A DNA stretch of 64,000 nucleotides from Poronia punctata (Eukaryota; Ascomycota; Sordariomycetes; Xylariales; Xylariaceae). A program made the position numbers and the translations under genes. Each line of letters opens with the position of its first letter. Within the stretch, counting starts at the first letter, position 1. The stretch is from the NCBI GenBank assembly GCA_022579005.1, contig MU401480.1, forward strand, positions 186,001 through 250,000. The letters run 5' to 3'. Shown here in pieces: positions 36,043 through 48,590 of the stretch. The notes beneath the pieces are model-generated. The model was not told the origin of the DNA. It did not search any database and saw nothing but the letters and a program-made list of their open reading frames with translations.

Positions 36043-39000
36043 CTTCAATATGTTCTCTAAGCGCGGTAACATTGATAGCGACTATGCTTTCGAGAGGTGA
36101 AGAAGAATTTTCAGATCCGGAAGTCCTTGTTAAGATGGAATCCCGCAGGGAATATGCCGCTTGTTTAAACAGGAATCAAATCGATCCGGCCTTGCCAGTT
36201 CCGCATATCGGGTGCATATCCCGAGACTTGCACCATGCGCGCAAACTCGGCTAATACGGCTCGACGGGCCGAGAGGTTAGTATTCTTAGTATTAGAGCCC
36301 GCATCTTCGACGACCGGGTCTGCTGGCGTCCCGGGAAAGGGGAGAAAGCGATGGATCGAGACCGGGATGTCGAACAACTCGGTTGCACGCCCTAGGATGC
36401 GCTCGCTGGCCCAGCGCGTGGCGACGTAGCCGTCGGAGCCATCCGTAGATGGGACATGGCGAGAGTCCCCTTTGGAAGAAGAAGAAGAAGAAGAAGAAGA
36501 AGAAGAAGAAGAAGAAGAAGAAGAAGAAATCGTTGCCATCAGGGTGGATATGTAATGAATGGGTACCTTGCGAGGCGCGGCCATCTTGACCAACTCGCGC
36601 GTCGAGTGAACGTTAGTGGGGCGGAGAAGGCGATAGTTGTCCCAGAAGGAGCGGGCGGCCCCTAGGTGGACGATGGCGTCGGCCCGGCGCGACAGTGTGT
36701 CAAAGGTAACTTTGGGCAATCCAAGCAGTGGTGCTGAGAGGTCGCCGCTGTGCCATGTCACTTTTGGCGTATCGGTGAGATCCGAATGTGGGGAATGGTG
36801 GTGGCGGTGGTGGCTCCGGATGGCTATGCAGTGGATTTCTCCAACGTCCGGGTCTGCCCCGAGTAGGTCGACGACGTGTTTCCCTAGAAATCCCGTCGCG
36901 CCCGTCATGACCACGATCTTGCCGCCCTTTCTGAGCACAGGGTCCTTTATCGCTGCTACATGGTCATCAGGCGTGAGGAGGCTGGGAATCAGCGGCATCG
37001 CCGTCTCTTCCGTCCAGTCGATGGGGCTAACGGGGGTACTTTGCCGAATTACGTGAGCCATGTCGCCCAGTGTGCTTGCGCCGAGTAGATCGACTATGCT
37101 GAGGATGACGTTGAAGACCTGACGTATTCGTGACTGCAGCCCGACAACCAACAGGGAGTTGCCACCCACGTGGAAGAAGTCACTCGACGCTGTGAGTGAT
37201 CCGCTTCTTAAGAGAGGGTTGTGACTCTCAAGTACTTCACACCACAGATGTCCGAGTTGGGTCATGGGCTCCATCATTTCACCATCTTCTCCCGCTTGCT
37301 CTTCCCGGAAACGTGGTGGCTCGGATTCAAGAGGCAATGGCATGTCCCTCAAAGCCTTTCTGTCCACTTTGGAGTGGTTCGAGAGAGGGAGTCGATCCAA
37401 GGGGACCGCCATGACAGGAACCATGTACTGTGGAATGGGAAGTTGTTCGAGCAGTCGCCGCAAGAAGGCCTCCTTATCGCCCATGTCAGCGACAACATCA
37501 GTAGAGCCAGCATGTTGCCGGCCATTCCAAGTTGGAAATACGACGTGGGCAACAAGGAAAGCGGAATCTCCTTCTCCGCGTAGGGTCACGATGGCGTCGT
37601 GAAGTGCACCGCCTGCTGCAATCAACATATTGTTCTCAACGTCATGAAGGTCGATCCGCAGCCCACGTAATTTCACCTGCGTATCGCCATCCTTCCGGCC
37701 GTGGAAGACCAAGACACCATCTTCTCTCATGTGCCCAATGTCGCCTGTCCGATATATTCGGCTTCTCCTTCCGGCTAGGTGGGGGTGTAATACGAACTGG
37801 TCGGGCACAAATGACCTCTTGTTAAGCTCGTCACGATTGAGATAGCCAAGAGATACGCCAGCACCGGCAATGCACACCTCACCAGGCATACCAATCGGCA
37901 GGGCTTTCAACTGCTCGTCGAGAACATAGGTTGCGTAATTTGGAAGTGGATAGCCGCAAGGACTGCCCGCCTCTCGCTCTACCGACTGTGTGCCGCTGTC
38001 GTCGTATTCTATTGCCATCTTGGTCGACGATATGGAAACCTCTGCTGGCCCATACGAGTTGCGAAGCTGTAGATGAGGGAGTTGAAGTTGTGCAAAATCA
38101 CGCGTGAGACGGTCTGTCCAAGGCTCACCGCCCCCAAAAGCCAACCGCCAGTGGGACGCCTGTCGGAGACTCTCGCGCCCGTACTGCAGCCACATGCCGT
38201 ACTCGGACGGTGTAGCTTTTGTGTATGTGACGGCCTGTTCCCGAATGAGCTTGGTAATCTCGACTGGATCACCACGCTTGCTCGACGGCACGATGAATAC
38301 CATCCCGCCGTTCATGAGACCGGTGAATATCTGATCCAAGGAAAAGTCAAAGGTGAAGGCGCTCTGTTGCAATACGCGCTCTGCGCCTATATTCCACGTC
38401 TTGGTGTACCCTTCCATGTTATTCCGGAGACCGGCATGTGTCACGACAACGCCTTTGGGCGTGCCTGTTGAGCCACTGGTGTACATGATCGCTGCCGGTG
38501 CTTCTTGTCGCGCAGAGAGAGGACAAGGACCCGAGGTCTTGCGTGCGACATGCGTAGTATTTATGAAGACGGCATTCGGTATGTCGAGATGACGTTCAGT
38601 GTCCTGCATGGCTTCGCTGTAGAGCACAGCGCCAGGGCTGCAGTCGTTCGCAATGGCCGCTAGACGAGCTATGGGATTACGGAGATCCATAGGCACGTAG
38701 ACGGCTCCGATACGCATGATAGCAAGCATGGAGCAGACCCAGTCCGATGCTGCCTGTTGAAAAACGAGGACTCGAGCGCCGGCACCAAGACCGGCGTCGA
38801 TTAATGCGTTGCCTATCGCTTCGATTCTTCCCATCATGTCGCCGTAGTTGAGGACATGGCCCAAGCCATCCATCAGTGCAATCTTGTCCCGATTCACTAA
38901 AGCGATGTCGTCGAGCCGGTGGCAAAGTGTCTCAGGCCACTCCGACTCCATTCGAGGGCCTAAATCAAGGGTTACGGGAAAAGTCAGCAACGAGACGAAA

Positions 39001-42000
39001 ATATTCGAGGGCCCAACTCAATCCCCGTGGACCACTTGCAGAATTATAGTTAGGTACTTAAGAGACTTACCGCGACCTAAAGCTATGGCATTCGAGATTT
39101 GCCCCTCTCCAAAGAGAGAAATATCGTTCAGAACTAGAGTGGGATCGGTCGAGAATGTGTCGAGAAAATGAGTATATGTCTCCAAAAGGAGCTTCGTCGC
39201 AGTTGTGTCGTACAGACTGCTCTGCGTCCGGAATGTGACCAAGCAACCTCCTCCTAGTCTCTCACCCTCCGTCACGTCCAACGTGATGTCGTAGCCTGTG
39301 CGTCCGAGGTGGTGCTCTTGCACCTCGAATCGACAATCTCCCCAGTCCTGCATCTCCCTGGCTCCCTGTCTGTAATCGAAAAAGACTTGGAACAATGGAC
39401 TGTGACTGGCCGAGCGAGTGACCTGGAGCTCCCTCAGAAGAATGTCGAACGGGAGTCGAGAATTCTGCAGAGCCGTGTACGTGGTATCTCGAGCTTCGAC
39501 CATGGCGCTATCGAAACGTTGGCCGGACCGGCGTCTGAAACGCAATGGGAGAAGATTGAGGAACAGGCCGAGACTGTTCGTGACGTCGCCATCGGCTCGG
39601 TTGGCGTCAGCAATGCCGATGACCAACTCTTCTACCTTGTTCTCTTCGGCCCCGATCAGTTCGACGAAGCGGAACAACATGGCCTTGAACGCTGCAAGGT
39701 AAAAGTGAGATGGGGTACATTGCTGCGCTCGGGCTGCGGCTCTGATTCGGACCGCAAGCTGAGACGAGAGGCGTGTCCCTGTCTGGTGCATGTTGAAAGT
39801 CTTGAGTGGATGTCTGGATTTTGAACGCGCCATCGGTAATAGAGGGATTACGGGAATATCCTCGCTTCGGGAGAATGTCTGGTGCCAGTGCTCTAATTCA
39901 GCTGTCATGTCACCATTCTCATAAGCCCTGCGCTGGGCTCGTGCGTGATCAGGGAACTGTCGTGGCGGGTCGATCAGCAGGGACTCCCCCTTATACGCCT
40001 TCTCAAGATCGGAGAGGAAGACTTGGAAACTAACACCATCCATGAGGATGTGGTGATAGTTGACCAGAAGAAAATGCGACGATGGCGAGAGCGTCAGAAG
40101 CACTATCCGCATCGTGTCCCCGTCGGCCAGATCGAATCGATGTGCTCTCTGCTTGGCGTATTCAGCAGCCACATCTTGCCGGGAGCCGATCGGCCTATGC
40201 ACAAGTCGGAGAGGCGAAACCTCGGCCGGTCGGACTTCCTGATAGGCTGGGTTGGCTTCATCTTTGCCAGCGACGAAGCAAGTGCGGAGTGCGGCGTGCC
40301 GAGCCGTCACTTCCCGAACGGCTCTTTCCAGGTCACCGATGCGAAGACGACCAGTGACTTGGTAGTAGAACGAGATGTTGAAGGTGGTGGGGTCATCAAC
40401 CAGCTGCTGTAGGAACCAGAACCGGGACTGTCCGAACGATAGTGGTTCACGTGACACATATTGGCTCGGCGCTTTTGACGCTGGCTGAAGTTCCTGTTCA
40501 ACCAGGTCTAGTCTTTCAGAGTTGGGGGTTGTGGTTATTGTGCCTGTTGCGTTGTAGTCGGATAGAATCGAGTCTTTCTCGACTTCGGAATGGGATAGAG
40601 GACTCTTCGGCGGGTCGCCAGACACGGTTTGTTCGCCTGCTGGTTCAATTTTCTTTGGCAGCTTGTCCAGTACTTGTCGGCACAGCTCAACCAGTGTCGA
40701 ACCACCGACTACCATGAGGACGGGGATGTCAACCTTGAGCTCTTTGCGAAACCACGATCGTATTTCGACTGCTATCAGAGAATCGATCCCAAGCCCGACG
40801 ACAGGGCTTTCAGAGTCGATGACTTGGTCCGGGGGCAGTTGCAGGATGACCCGTAGTTTGTCTGATAATTTATCTGTTGGGGAGAATAGTAAGTATCATT
40901 TCTTTTCCAACAAGGTAAATCACTTTTTTCACGACAAATGGGGTTACCTTGTATAATATCCAAGCCTTCTTCCTTCGTCGCCGCGTTGAAGAGTTGCTCC
41001 TTCATACTGCGCCCCGACCCCTTGACCATCCGCTGTGCAGAGCTGGAGATGGCCTTCTTCATCCCGACGATGCAATGCGAGAACATGGGATTGTCGACCC
41101 ATGGGCTATTGGTGGTTTGAGTGTCGTCTCTGGAAATTGTACTCATGCCCACCGTCACCACTGCTTCGGAGCTGTCCCGGATATTCACGTCTTTGCCCGG
41201 GTCCTGATAACCTGCGACAATAGCCTCGCTGAATATCTGGTGGAACTCAGCCTCAGAGATGGGCGAGAAACCGAAGCTGGTGACCTGGTCTATCACGGCC
41301 CGACTTGCATTATGCATATAACCCAGTCCCGTGATCCTGCCGAGGTCGATCACAGACGCACTCAGACCGCGTTTTCGTCTACGTTTGGCAAGTCCGGCTA
41401 GATACCCGTTCGCGGCAGCGTAGTTGGACTGGCCTATGTTTCCCGTAACGGCCGCCAGGGATGACAGTAGGATGAAGAAGTCCAGGCGCTCGTTGAAGAA
41501 GATCTGGTCGAGATTATTCGAACCGGCAATTTTGGGTTCGAGGACTGCTTGCATGTCCTCCGAAGACATGCCCGAGAGCAACTTATCCCGAAGGACCATG
41601 GCTCCGTTTACGACTCCCCCGATCGGAGGACAAGTCGCCATGATGTCTTTAATCACCTTGCCTAGAATGGTCTTGTTTGTGACATCCATGGTGCATATCT
41701 TTAGAGTTCCTTCAAAAGATAAGATCCAATTCTCGTCGACCCTGGGATTGCGGCTAGCCAAGCAGACGCAGCCGGCCCCGTTGGATATCATCCATTCGCA
41801 AAGGGACTGGCCCAATTGGGACGTTAATCCGACTAGGAGATAAGTCTTGTCTGATGAGAATAAGCGGCGAGGTTCTAATGGTCGGACTTCTACCCCTAAA
41901 TACCCGTCCAGGGGCCAGTGGACAATACTTGATGCGTGATGGGGCGTCGACGACTTGGGTATCTGCTCAAGTGCGATGCCGGATCTAGGGTTACTTGGAT

Positions 42001-45000
42001 ATTCACCCCTAAATTTCCGAGCTGCCTCAACGGCATCTTGCAGTTGCGATGCGACCAAACCCTCGTCACACGGCATCAATGTGGCGTTGGACTCGCGTGA
42101 GACAAACTCTGAGAGGTAAAGTTGTCTACATTTAGAAGGCAAATCGTGGACAAGGTCGACGCTCGTGTCATTCGTCTCTCCATGACCTTCTAAAGATGCC
42201 AAGTCGAGGAAGTGTGTACAGTTCGCGCGCAACAACTGTCTCCGTAAGTCAGCTCTCGACATGCGAGAGCGAATACTGATCAGATTCGCCATGGACACGA
42301 ATTTCGAAAGTTGATCTGCTTGGGTAGAGATCACCATGGGGTGAATTCGTCTCGTAGCGGCCCGCCGTAAGAGGACAGCGACAAAAAGACCGTCTTCGCT
42401 TGAACAAAGTAGGAGTGGTCTGCTTCCTGGTGGTAGCGACTCGATCATTGCCATTGCTAGAATCTCACACGCAATAATTCCAAGTAGGTGTTCCACGTTG
42501 TGCCTTTCTCGTAGCAGCCTATCCCTGCCACCGCCACCGTGCACTGGTGTGGTTGCAATAGGATTCGTCTCGCTACGATTCGTACCGGAGAGAGTGACCA
42601 CGAAGTCCTCTGCAGACCTCTCTTTGCCCATAGCGAGATAGAGGAACGAACCACCGGCGACCCGGAACGCCATCATACTCGAACCTTGGACCTTTACGAC
42701 GGCATCAGACGAGCTCCTGCCCGGCGTCACCACCTGCTCCACTAAGCGTGGCGGAAGATGCGCATCAGCAGGTGGTTCTATCTCGACTCGAACTTCTCGC
42801 ACCGGCGAGCGCTTGACGATGGTACGCTTGGTAGAATTCAACCTATCGTTCTGTACCTCGTTCGGAATCAAGCGAGGAATGAGAGCATGTCCGCCGTCCA
42901 TGTACACTTCCGGCTCTCTTGACCAGCAAATCGACTCCGGTCTTTCCCATTCGTCCAACGCAACTTGGCGTAGCAGATGCTCGCTAACCAGTCGTGAAAC
43001 GTCCGCCAGCTGCATTTCCTGGGGGGAGATGTCAAGATGACAAAAACCAATATGCGGTGCCTCATGCGCCATACTGCGGCTGAAGCTAACACTAGCTGCA
43101 TAGTAGGGTTCGTCTTCCTTTGCACCCGACGTAACCCAGAGGATTAATCTCGCGTCCAAGTCTGTGTAGAGACGCCTTAGGCCTTCCACCTTCTCCCCTG
43201 TAATGTCTTTGAAGATGGGCGATGTGAGGTCGGCCAAGTTGATCACCATATTCCTGGCCCGTCGATCTAAAGCGCGAGCTTCCTCCTCGGTGGGTAAGCC
43301 ATCGAGAATGGTCATGTGAGTGTAGAAAGGTGATAGGTGTCTCTGCAGCCTCGCGACTATCGTGGCAAGGCCGCGTGCACCAAGTATGACGAGGCTCTCT
43401 ATATGGGGATAGGGATGATCCGTAGACGCGGGTGGGAGGCTGGACATGGGGTTCCGGAGGAATCTAACACGATCATCCACAGCTTGAGCGACCATGACTG
43501 AAAATGGCCAGGCAGAAGTGTGTCTATCAGGTGTTATCGCGTCGATACCCGAGAAGGCCGTTCGTCGTAAGACATGATCCCACTCCGAAGGCGTTACCGT
43601 AGGCACGAACATACGGCCGTCTTCGACGCCTTGCCACCAACCTCTTAAGCCGCCCATGATATTTCCGAAGCGCACAGGCGTGTTGTTCGTTATCTCGAGC
43701 ATGACGAGATAGCCGCCTGGGCGGAGAAGTTGCCGGACATTGGCAAGTGTGCTCTGCAGTGAATTGGTCGCATGCAAGACATTGGAGGCGACTACGATGT
43801 CGTAGGTGTGCGGCTCGAAGCCCTGAGTCGAAGGGGAATCTTCGATGTTCAGGACTTGGAATGCCAGACTGTTATTGACCAGGTGGTCGTGGAAAAGCTC
43901 GGATGCTTTCGGGAAGAAGGCGGGGGATATGTCGGTATACGTGTATGAGGAGATGCTCGGGTTGAGGTCGAGGATGCTTTTGGTGGCGCCGCCTGTGCCA
44001 GCTCCTATTATTTTGGTGGCAATGTTAGTCCGAGTAGTCACAAGAAAAAAGGTTCGGTTAGCTTCGAAGAGCGTCAGGGGAGAACAGACCTATCTCGAGC
44101 ATCTTGGCGTGTGGATATCGGTGCAGTAATTGCTTCATCATCCGCGCCAGGAGGACATTGTACGTGGAGAACCCGATCCCGTGCTCGTAAAAGTCATCTA
44201 GCATGGAATTCTCGAGCAAGCGCTCCAAGATAGGTGTTTCACCCCGTACAGCAGCCGCCATCCCTTCACCGGATGCGACGAGTAGCTTGACGTCGATGCG
44301 TCCGTAGTGTCTGGGGAAACACTTGTTAGATTATCTATGCTGAAACGACGGAATGAAATGAATGAACGAATGGATGGATGGATGTATCGAATACGCACCT
44401 CGCTATCAACGCCTTGACCTCCTCATCGCTATCGCCCAACCATTCGCGCCTCAGGGTGCGATGCTGACCCCGCTCCGCAAGCGCGAGCGTCGCATCCACG
44501 TAACGCCGTAGATGTTTGTAGTGCGGTTCGCTACGCTCCCATTCCTCCTCGCTGATTTCCTCTCTCCATCGCCGGAGGTAATGGTACGATATTCGCTCAC
44601 AAGCCTCGGCCGCCTCGATTTCCTCTTCTTCTTCTTCCTTCCGAGTCGTGAGCCCATGTGTAACAGCCGCGCCGTTCGGGTCAGCAAAGTCGTATCTCAT
44701 GTTCAGAAAGAGCATGCGGTCGTCTTGCGACGCGGCGGGAGAAAGGGATTGAAGGGTCATGTCTTCAATCCGGACCATGACCTGTTGCTGCCCGTCCTGG
44801 CCGGGGGTGAGGATGTCGATGTGGGCGGATATGGAGAGTCCTCCCTCCTCATTAATGGTCGCGCTGACGGGGAGTTGAGCGCGGGAGGATACCGGTAGCG
44901 TGGCGCTGATCTCGGGGTTCACGCGGATGCTTCCGATGAATGTAGGTACGTAAAGGGACCAGAGCCGGCCATCCCCCGGGCTCGACCACGCGAGCATCAA

Positions 45001-48000
45001 CGATTGGAAGGCGACGTCCAGGGGGGCCGGGTGGAGCAGGTAGCCGGAAGCTTCGTCATCGGTGGATGGGTAGGTATTTATGAGGGCCGAGGCGCGGTGA
45101 TGTTGGCGTCGAAGGGACGAGAGACCTTGGAAGCGGCCTGAGTAGCCATATCCGAGCGCGCCGAGAGACGTGTAGAAGTGCTCGGTGCTGACGGGAGACA
45201 TGTTGTTGTGGTTTAGTGACATGTGAGGCAGTGCTTCGATCTCCGGGGCACCGAAGACGATCCTGACAGTTCCCCTGGCTGCTAGTTCCATCTCTCGGTC
45301 CGTACTGGTGCTGCGGTTTGTGGAGAAGTAGCATGAGAAGCCAGCGGAGATGCGATGGACCTGGTCGTGTTTTACGCCTGTGAGCCTTACGACGATCTCG
45401 ATCCCCCTGTCTGCGTCTTCGTCTCTGAAGGCAATAGCTCTCGTGATACTGACATGGTGCAGCTCGAATAACTTAACAGGTCGTCCTTGTCGGGCCGCAA
45501 GGTGCCGAGAAGCCTCGAGCGCCAGAGTCACATGACCCGATGCGGGAAAGACAGTTTGTCCCTGTAATTTGTGGCCGTCCAGCCAAGGAATCTCGGATAT
45601 CTTGAGATAATTCGACCATCGTAGATCCTGTGCGTTGCTGTCAGGTGATAGAACTCCTAGGAGCTCGTGAAACACATGGCCACGTTCGCGTAGACTTCGA
45701 GAAGTCCGCGATTCATGCCAGTACCTTCTTTTGTGATCCCACTGGTGCGGTGGGAGACCTGTAACGAGTCGCGTTCGCCTCGGTGAAGCAGCAGGGAATA
45801 CGATATCCTCATATGAAGAAAAGTCTACGGCGTCGGGACCAAGATGTGCCCAGATGTAGCCCAGGCCTTGTGAGAAGGCCACAACGTCGTTTACCTGGCG
45901 ACCCAGCAGCCCGCAGTAAGGAAGTGGTGTTGCTTCTCCTGGCCTTGCCGCGGCAAGGCTTTGCAATGCTGGTCCCTTGAGCGCAGGATGAGGTCCGATC
46001 TCAAGGCATATGCTAATCTCTGGGTCGTTTTTCAGAGCGCTTGTTAGCGCTTCTGCGAAGAAGACTGTATTGGACATGTTTTCGATCCAGTAGGCCCTCT
46101 TAAGCCCTTCCTCATTGTCCGTGGCGCTCATCTTCTCGCCAGGCCTCACGCTTGAATACCAAGAACAGGCATTGCCCTCGTTGACGTGAACTCTGCACGC
46201 ACCCAAAGCATCCAAATATGGTCCAATACACGGAATCATGTGGTGAGAGTGGTAGGCCGTATCGACTCTCAAAAGCCTCGTAAACTTGTTTTCCTCGTCG
46301 AAAACCCTTTTAGCGTGAGCGATGGCGTCAATATCGCCCGACAACGTGACACTAGCAGGGGAGTTATGAGCTGCGACGCTCAGTCGGCCCCGGAATGCCG
46401 AGAGACGGATCAGATCATGCGCATCTTGGTATGAAGTACCCACGGCAAGCATGGCGCCTTTCTGTACGGAACCATACCGACGACTCCCAGCTAAATGAGC
46501 GTGTAGTCCCCTATAGTAAGCGATACGTATAGCATCATGGGCTGTTATCATGCCCGCAGCATAGGCCGCTGAAATCTCGCCAGATGAATGACCCACAACT
46601 GAGCTAAATGATATTCCGGCTGCTCGGAGGAGGTCGACGAGAATGATTTGAACCGCGGTACACAAGGGCTGCGATAACTCGGCCTCAGATATACGCGATT
46701 CTCCAGCTTTGGCAACCAGCTCGTCCTGGAGGCGCCATTTGGGTCGATCAGGATGAGGCAGAGTAGCCAGAGACGATTCGAGCTCTTGTATTCGCGCACG
46801 CACAAATGGAGAAGAGTATATCAAAGCAGACCCCATTGCTTCCCACTGGGCGCCTTGACCGGTGAATACGCCCAGTATTCTTTGTGGTGCCGATTCTTTG
46901 GTATTTGTGCGACATCCCAGCTTCACACTCGGGCCCTCCTTCTTCTCGGCTAGCTTGGCGTCTATCTCGGAGGCTAGTTGTTCTATATTCATAGCAGAAA
47001 AGGTGGTCTTGACAGGGTGATGAGTCCTCCGTGAACGTAAAGTCCATGCAAGATCAGACATGCAGATGTAGGGGTTCTTTTTGAAATGGTCCGAGTATAG
47101 ACGCAGTTGGGCGGCGAGGGAGGCTTCTGATGCAGCCGAGAATAGGAAAGGAATATGAACGGGCCGCGCTGGTTCCACCGGATTATCTAGCTCGTCCAAT
47201 TTGCTGGACGGACGGTATTCCTCTAATATGGCGTGGGCGTTGCTTCCGCCGAATCCTGTGAGGCTGTCAGCGCGGAAACCCTTCCAAGACAGATTTCTCT
47301 ACACTCACCGAAGCTGTTAACGCTTACACGTCTTGGTACCCCTTCAGGTAATTCCGGCCAAGGTGTGCGAGTTGTCGGTACATGTAGCCCACCATAGTAT
47401 GGTTCGATAGCAGGATTTAACCGATCAAACAGGAGGTTTGGAGCAATGAAGCCTTCCTGTATGATGAGTGACCCCTTCAGTAGGCCCGCCAGACCAGCGG
47501 CTCCCTCTGTGTGCCCAAGGACCGTCTTGATAGAACCTACATACAGATCCCCGTTCCCGCCACGGCTATCAGGCGAACGACCGAAGCACGCGTATATAGC
47601 AGCTGCCTCTCTGGGATCACCCGCTTGCGTTCCCGTACCATGGGCCTCGAAGAACTGCGGCCTATCCCGAGGATTATTTTCCGGGTCCAGTCCAGCTCTT
47701 GCGTACGTCTGCCGGATCAGTGTCGTCTGGGCACTAGAGCTCGGTACTGTCAGACCATTAGAATAGCCGTCCTGATTAGAACCTGTGCCACGGATCAGAC
47801 ACTCGATGTGATCACCGTCAGCGATAGCATCACTCAGTTTTTTCAAAACAATGGCGGCCACGCCCTCTCCACGCGCATATCCGTCTGCGCCGGTGTCCCA
47901 CATGCGTGATTGGCCTCTAGGAGACAGCATCTTCAGCTTGCTCTCGAATATGAAAACCTCGGGTCCCAGTATAATCTGAGTACCGCAAGCAACAGCAACT

Positions 48001-48590
48001 CGCGATTCGCCCGTCCGCAAAGCTTGCACGGCTTGATGAACAGCCACGAGACTAGACGAGCAGGCCGTGTCTATCGTCATGCTAGGACCGTGCCAGTCAA
48101 AGAAGTAAGAGATTCGGTTCGATAATATGGCACGGTTCGTCCCAGTACAGAAATAGGTCGGTAACGAGTCGATATCCCAGCCCCGCAGCATGCCCTCATT
48201 GTAGTCGACGCCCATAGCTCCGACATAGACAGCAGTGTCGGAGCCCCGAAGGCTCTCAACCGTATGACCACCCGCTTCAAGAGCTTCAAACACGGTTTCG
48301 AGAAGGAAACGCTGCTGCGGGTCCATCGAATCTGCCTCCTTTGGACTGATGTTGAAAAAGGAGGCGTCGAACTCACGCACATCCTGCTGCATGAAATACG
48401 CCCGGGAGACATTGGTAGTGCCATGATGGGTCCCATCCGGGTGATAATAACCCGTGAGATTGAATCTATCCTGCGGTATGCTTTGGCTCCCATCTCGGGG
48501 GTCCCTAAGGAGCCGTGATAGTCTGGAAGGGGTGTCCACACCGCCCGGGAAGCGGCAGCCGCTGCCCACGATAGCGATAGGTTCCTCCAT
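35825..48590 (-). CDS. Hybrid PKS-NRPS megasynthase (C-terminal frame broken)
   Basis: Builds a reduced, C-methylated polyketide and links it to one amino acid. Exons: 48590-47309, 47255-44399, 44310-44090, 44004-40948, 40873-39071, 38959-35825; about 4117 residues if the frame change is bridged. Domains: KS 1-430 (DTACSSS, EAHGTGT, GHTEG); AT, Ser near 650 (GHSSGE); DH, His near 986 (WLDGHKLQG); MT near 1454 (EIGAGTGG); degenerate ER; KR near 2170-2320 (SNYAAANGY); ACP near 2502 (GIDSL); condensation near 2744 (HHILMDG); adenylation near 3231 ([10 protein letters not shown]); thiolation near 3671 (GGNSL); terminal reductase-type domain from 3758 (TGATGFLG). Its YxxxK site reads YVATR. At 36164-36169 the frame ends in a stop, while the conserved C-terminus goes on in the next frame to 35825. 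The product is unknown. Confidence 0.9.
35996..36040. repeat. (TTG)15 microsatellite coding poly-glutamine
   Basis: A perfect trinucleotide tract that codes for 15 Gln in the C-terminal part of the synthase's last domain, read on the minus strand in the frame downstream of the frame break. Confidence 0.88.
36475..36528. repeat. (GAA)18 microsatellite coding poly-serine
   Basis: A perfect trinucleotide tract that codes for 18 Ser on the minus strand, placed within the terminal reductase-type domain between its central strand region and the YxxxK-like site, probably in a surface loop. Confidence 0.9.

Noticed and set aside
36160..36260. Intron explaining the frame change in the synthase
   Set aside because: No donor/acceptor pair of credible length keeps both the conserved segment before and that after the break.
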